Below are positions 7,111 through 9,320 of a stretch of 9,320 nucleotides of DNA, piece after piece. Position 1 is the first letter of the stretch, and the number at the start of each line of letters is the position of its first letter. The translations under genes were made by a program, and so were the position numbers. The notes beneath the pieces are model-generated. The model saw nothing but the letters and a program-made list of their open reading frames with translations. It was not told the origin of the DNA and ran no database searches. This stretch comes from Arenicella sp. (GTDB taxonomy: Bacteria; Pseudomonadota; Gammaproteobacteria; Arenicellales; Arenicellaceae): contig JALZWI010000193.1 of NCBI GenBank assembly GCA_023299895.1, positions 1 through 9,320 on the forward strand, in the 5' to 3' direction.

Positions 7111-8217
7111 ATGACGCAACGTTATACCTTATATGGGACTGATTTTTCTCTTTATACGGGCAAAGTGAGATCTTATCTTGTTAAAAAGGGTATCCCGTTT
7201 GACGAGGTGCTTTCAACCATCAGCGTCTATAAAAAATTCATTGTCCCGCGCACTGGAGTACGCTATATCCCTGTAGTGCAAACGCCTGATGATCAGGTAT
7301 ATCAAGATACAACAGTGATTATTGATGAACTCGAAAAACAATATCCTGAACGATCAATATACCCATCGACGCCCAAACAACGTTTAGTCTCTTTGTTGCT
7401 CGAGACATATGGTGATGAATGGTTAGTCATTCCAGCAATGCATTATCGTTGGAGCTACCAAGATGTTAATCAGCCATTTATTTTTGAAAGTTTCGGACAA
7501 GTAATCGCGCCTTATGCACCCAAATTTATCAGAGCTCGGTTGGGTAAAAAGATTGGTATTCGTTTTAAAGGTATGTTGCCGTCTTTGGGTATTTCAGAAA
7601 AGATGATTCCTGCTATTGAGCAATCCTATGAACAATTGTTAGCTGATTTGGAAGTGCACTTTACAAGTCATGATTATCTATTAGGTGACCAACCTTCAAT
7701 TGCTGACTTTGGATTTATGGGGCCGTTATATGCGCATCTTTATCGTGATCCATACGCTGGTAAATTTATGCGTGAAAGGGCACCAGCTGTTGCTAGGTGG
7801 GTTGAGCGAATGAATCAATCAAAAATGTTGGCAGGTGAGTTTGTTGAAGGCGATGAAATTCCTGACACCTTATTGCCAATACTAAAACGTATGGTCAGTG
7901 AACAGCTTCCAGTTTTACTGGATACAGACAAATGCTTAGCGCAGTGGCGCACCCTCAACCCAGACAAGGAGATTCCACGCTCTATCGGTAAGCACAAATT
8001 TAGCATCGGAAAAGTCACTGGTGAGCGAATTGTTATGCCTTATTCATTGTGGATGTTTAACCGATCAATCGATTTTTATCATGGTCTGATAGACCAAAAA
8101 AAAGCAGAAATAGAAACATTCATTAGTGACTTAGGCTTTTTAGACGCTCTGCGTGACGGCTTAAGTAGCGACATAACCAGAATGGATAATAAACTTATGT
8201 TTGCCAACCAAGGCTAA
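7111..8217 (+). CDS. Glutathione S-transferase-fold protein with extra C-terminal region
   Basis: 368 residues, about 140 longer than a standard GST. The thioredoxin-like N-terminal domain (1-~80) has LYGTDFSLYTGKVRSYL, the cis-proline in RYIPV (Pro54) and QDTTVIIDEL. Asp66-Thr67 thus stand where the glutathione-binding Glu/Gln-Ser pair is normally found. The helical domain has a ~90-residue expanded front part, then the recognisable core YLLGDQPSIADFGFMG (189-204) and a PAVARWVERM helix. Residues ~250-368 form an extra region (motifs DKCLAQWRTLNP, SLWMFNRSIDFY) that I cannot name. Proteins of this size with only a GST label are common in bacterial catabolic loci, but their chemistry is largely unassigned. 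It lies 9 bp after the dehydrogenase gene, very likely in one operon. It could be catalytic or a metaxin-like non-catalytic binder. Confidence 0.82.
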   Translation: MTQRYTLYGTDFSLYTGKVRSYLVKKGIPFDEVLSTISVYKKFIVPRTGVRYIPVVQTPDDQVYQDTTVIIDELEKQYPERSIYPSTPKQRLVSLLLETYGDEWLVIPAMHYRWSYQDVNQPFIFESFGQVIAPYAPKFIRARLGKKIGIRFKGMLPSLGISEKMIPAIEQSYEQLLADLEVHFTSHDYLLGDQPSIADFGFMGPLYAHLYRDPYAGKFMRERAPAVARWVERMNQSKMLAGEFVEGDEIPDTLLPILKRMVSEQLPVLLDTDKCLAQWRTLNPDKEIPRSIGKHKFSIGKVTGERIVMPYSLWMFNRSIDFYHGLIDQKKAEIETFISDLGFLDALRDGLSSDITRMDNKLMFANQG

Positions 8218-8240
8218 ACTGTCTTGTTTGTATCTTGTCA

Positions 8241-8268
8241 TTGAGCGCAGACTGAATTTGTATATACT
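8241..8268 (+). promoter_or_regulatory. Candidate sigma70 promoter for the aldolase-family gene
   Basis: TTGAGC (8241-8246), a 16-bp spacer and TATACT (8263-8268), where the -10 matches 5/6 and the -35 4/6. Transcription would start near 8275, giving a leader of about 25 bases before ATG 8301. It lies in the 83-bp gap after the second GST gene and is the best promoter match in the window. Confidence 0.5.
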
Positions 8269-8277
8269 AGACAAATT
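8255..8277. promoter_or_regulatory. Operator-like dyad AATTTGT-N9-ACAAATT over the -10
   Basis: Two perfect 7-bp arms (8255-8261 and 8271-8277) flank a 9-bp centre containing TATACT; two further centre pairs (8263/8269 and 8264/8268) also match. The dyad covers the -10 and likely start point, the classic place for a repressor of the TetR, GntR or LacI type to block RNA polymerase. No regulator gene is in the window. Confidence 0.5.
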
Positions 8278-8300
8278 GACTAACTATGTGGGTTTGAAGT

Positions 8301-9047
8301 ATGAACGATCAAGAAAAAGCACTCCGAATTGAACTAGCTGCCTGTTATCGAATTTTTGATTACTTTAACTGGGATGAATTAATCTATAACCATATCACGG
8401 TTAAACTTCCTGGTGATGAAGGACACTTCTTGATAAACCCTTATGGACTACACTACAGCGAAGTAACCGCATCGAATCTAGTTAAAGTTGATATTGCTGG
8501 TAATATTGTCGAGCCCACTACGCATTCGGTAAATCCAGCTGGCATGCTGATTCACAGCGCAATCCATTCTGCTCGTGACGACTCTCATTGCATAGGTCAT
8601 ATCCACACTGATGCTGGAATGACTGTTGCTTGCCAGCAAAATGGTTTAAGAAGTGATAATTTTTATTCTGTGATGTTGACTAATCAGGTGACCTATCATG
8701 ATTTCCAAGGTCTTACTGTTGATAACTCAGAGAAAGAAGATTTAATCGCCAGTGTTGCGGATAAAAATTTTCTGATTCTGCGCAGTCATGGTTTGTTAAC
8801 TTGTGGACGGACTATTGCTGAAATGTTTTTGCGTATGACGATGTTGCAGCGTTCTTGTGAGATTCAAGTGTCAGTCGATATGGCAGGCAAAGCGGTTGTG
8901 CCGGTTTCTAAAGAAACAATAGAACGTACGGGAGAGTTGTTGAAAATTCAAATGTCGATGACCAACAACGAGCCAATAGGGCAATTAGAATTTAATGCGA
9001 TGCGACGCTTAATTGATAAAGTTGACGATTCGTATGTGGATTTATAA
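8301..9047 (+). CDS. Class II aldolase/adducin family protein
   Basis: A 248-residue cytosolic protein with the adducin/fuculose-aldolase fold. The metal-binding His pair appears as GHIHTDAG (His100, His102) and the third ligand in RSHGLL (His163), matching E. coli FucA His92, His94 and His155. The FucA catalytic Glu73 aligns with Gly81 in NPAGMLIHSAIH, which is normal for the adducin-like branch but makes classical retro-aldol cleavage of sugar phosphates doubtful. The C-terminal helix CGRTIAEMFLRMTMLQRSCEIQ (split as 168-180 and 181-189) is typical of this branch. Alternatives include a decarboxylase or a metal-dependent oxygenase-like role, as in the related NovR/CloR proteins. ATG 8301 has GTGGG 8-12 bases upstream. 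The gene probably has its own promoter and dyad operator, so it may be regulated apart from the upstream genes. Confidence 0.9.
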   Translation: MNDQEKALRIELAACYRIFDYFNWDELIYNHITVKLPGDEGHFLINPYGLHYSEVTASNLVKVDIAGNIVEPTTHSVNPAGMLIHSAIHSARDDSHCIGHIHTDAGMTVACQQNGLRSDNFYSVMLTNQVTYHDFQGLTVDNSEKEDLIASVADKNFLILRSHGLLTCGRTIAEMFLRMTMLQRSCEIQVSVDMAGKAVVPVSKETIERTGELLKIQMSMTNNEPIGQLEFNAMRRLIDKVDDSYVDL

Positions 9048-9093
9048 AAATACTTAAGTTCCGAAAACCGCTAGTTAATTTTTTGGGTCGACC

Positions 9094-9099
9094 TACAAT
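9094..9099 (+). promoter_or_regulatory. Possible -10 element (TACAAT) of the alkylation-repair gene
   Basis: TACAAT matches the -10 consensus 5/6, in the 58-bp gap after the aldolase gene. A start 7 bases downstream would fall on the A of ATG 9106. No clear -35 is visible, and an 8-bp palindrome GGTCGACC (9086-9093) abuts it. Low confidence. Confidence 0.25.
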
Positions 9100-9105
9100 T
9101 AGGCT

Positions 9106-9320
9106 ATGAGTTCTCAATTGTCCAATTTACAAAAAATACCAGATTTGAATCGAGCCCATTGCAAACGTGCTCGTTTAGCGCGAGACAGCCGCTTTGATGG
9201 CGATTTTTTTACAGCTGTAAAAACGACGGGCATTTACTGCCGACCAATTTGCCCGGCCAGTCCACCTCTTGAAAAGAATGTCGATTACTTTCGCAGTGCG
9301 GTTGCTGCTGCTCAGGCTGG
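9106..9320 (+). CDS. Ada/AlkA-type alkylation-repair protein, N-terminal Ada zinc domain (3' partial)
   Basis: The first 71 codons are visible and run off the window edge. ARDSRFDGDFFTAVKTTGIYCRP (split as 25-35 and 36-47) followed by ICPASPP is the hallmark of the Ada methylphosphotriester-accepting zinc domain. Cys45 corresponds to the E. coli Ada acceptor Cys38, and Cys49 to Cys42; the second Cys pair would lie beyond 9320. The protein could be an Ada transcription activator/methyltransferase or, as is common, an Ada-AraC-AlkA fusion glycosylase; this cannot be settled from the N-terminus. An in-frame TAG at 9100-9102 limits the start to ATG 9106 or later (TTG 9118 or 9144-type codons). 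AGG lies only 2 bases before the ATG, too close for a normal Shine-Dalgarno. It probably acts in repair of alkylated DNA and not with the cluster to the left. Confidence 0.9.
   Translation, partial: MSSQLSNLQKIPDLNRAHCKRARLARDSRFDGDFFTAVKTTGIYCRPICPASPPLEKNVDYFRSAVAAAQA

Noticed and set aside
8096..8103. A8 tract near the 3' end of the second GST gene as a programmed frameshift site
   Set aside because: The frame continues normally to its own stop, there is no overlapping gene or downstream stimulatory hairpin, and A-runs are common in AT-rich Lys codons.
9061..9087. CCGAAAA ... TTTTTTGG hairpin after the aldolase gene as a terminator
   Set aside because: The stem is only 7 pairs with one G-U and mostly A-U, the loop is 12 bases, and the T run lies inside the stem instead of after it.

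Overview
The window looks like chromosomal DNA from a Gram-negative, probably marine-type gammaproteobacterium. The evidence is an AT-rich composition (about 40% GC by eye), a periplasmic protein with a classic signal peptide, an RND/MMPL membrane exporter, glutathione S-transferases (GSTs), and an Ada/AlkA-type DNA repair gene. This assignment is inference; no rRNA or marker gene is present to fix the taxon. Nine coding regions, the first and last cut by the window edges, all lie on the + strand. They are tightly packed and no gap exceeds 130 bases. I see no rRNA, tRNA, CRISPR array, insertion sequence or convincing rho-independent terminator.

Left block (3-1210): two tandem paralogues that I do not recognise as a named family. 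Each has a small domain with four cysteines at nearly identical spacing, a Pro/Ala/Glu/Ser-rich linker, and a C-terminal helix with a strict seven-residue hxhxxxx pattern. The helix is strongly acidic in the first protein and slightly basic in the second, so a heteromeric periplasmic pair is plausible.

Middle and right block (1329-9047): six co-oriented genes with a catabolic or detoxifying character. They encode a GST resembling the LigF (beta-etherase) type, a salicylate-hydroxylase-like FAD monooxygenase, a 12-TM MMPL/RND exporter with an acidic triplicated insert, a divergent 3-hydroxyacyl-CoA dehydrogenase, a long two-part GST-fold protein, and a class II aldolase/adducin-family protein. 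The dehydrogenase and second GST genes are 9 bp apart, with a Shine-Dalgarno that overlaps the upstream stop. Together they could oxidise, conjugate or cleave, and export a hydrophobic aromatic or lipid-like compound. The substrate cannot be read from the sequence, and no ring dioxygenase, CoA ligase or thiolase is present here.

Right edge (9106-9320): the start of an Ada/AlkA-type alkylation repair protein, unrelated to the preceding cluster.

Regulatory signals: a 7+7 bp perfect dyad covers the best promoter in the window, upstream of the aldolase gene. The 130-bp gap before the exporter holds a 9-bp inverted repeat, three GACATT motifs and an 8-bp direct repeat. A 13-base word (11/13 identical) occurs about 80 bp ahead of both the first GST gene and the exporter gene.
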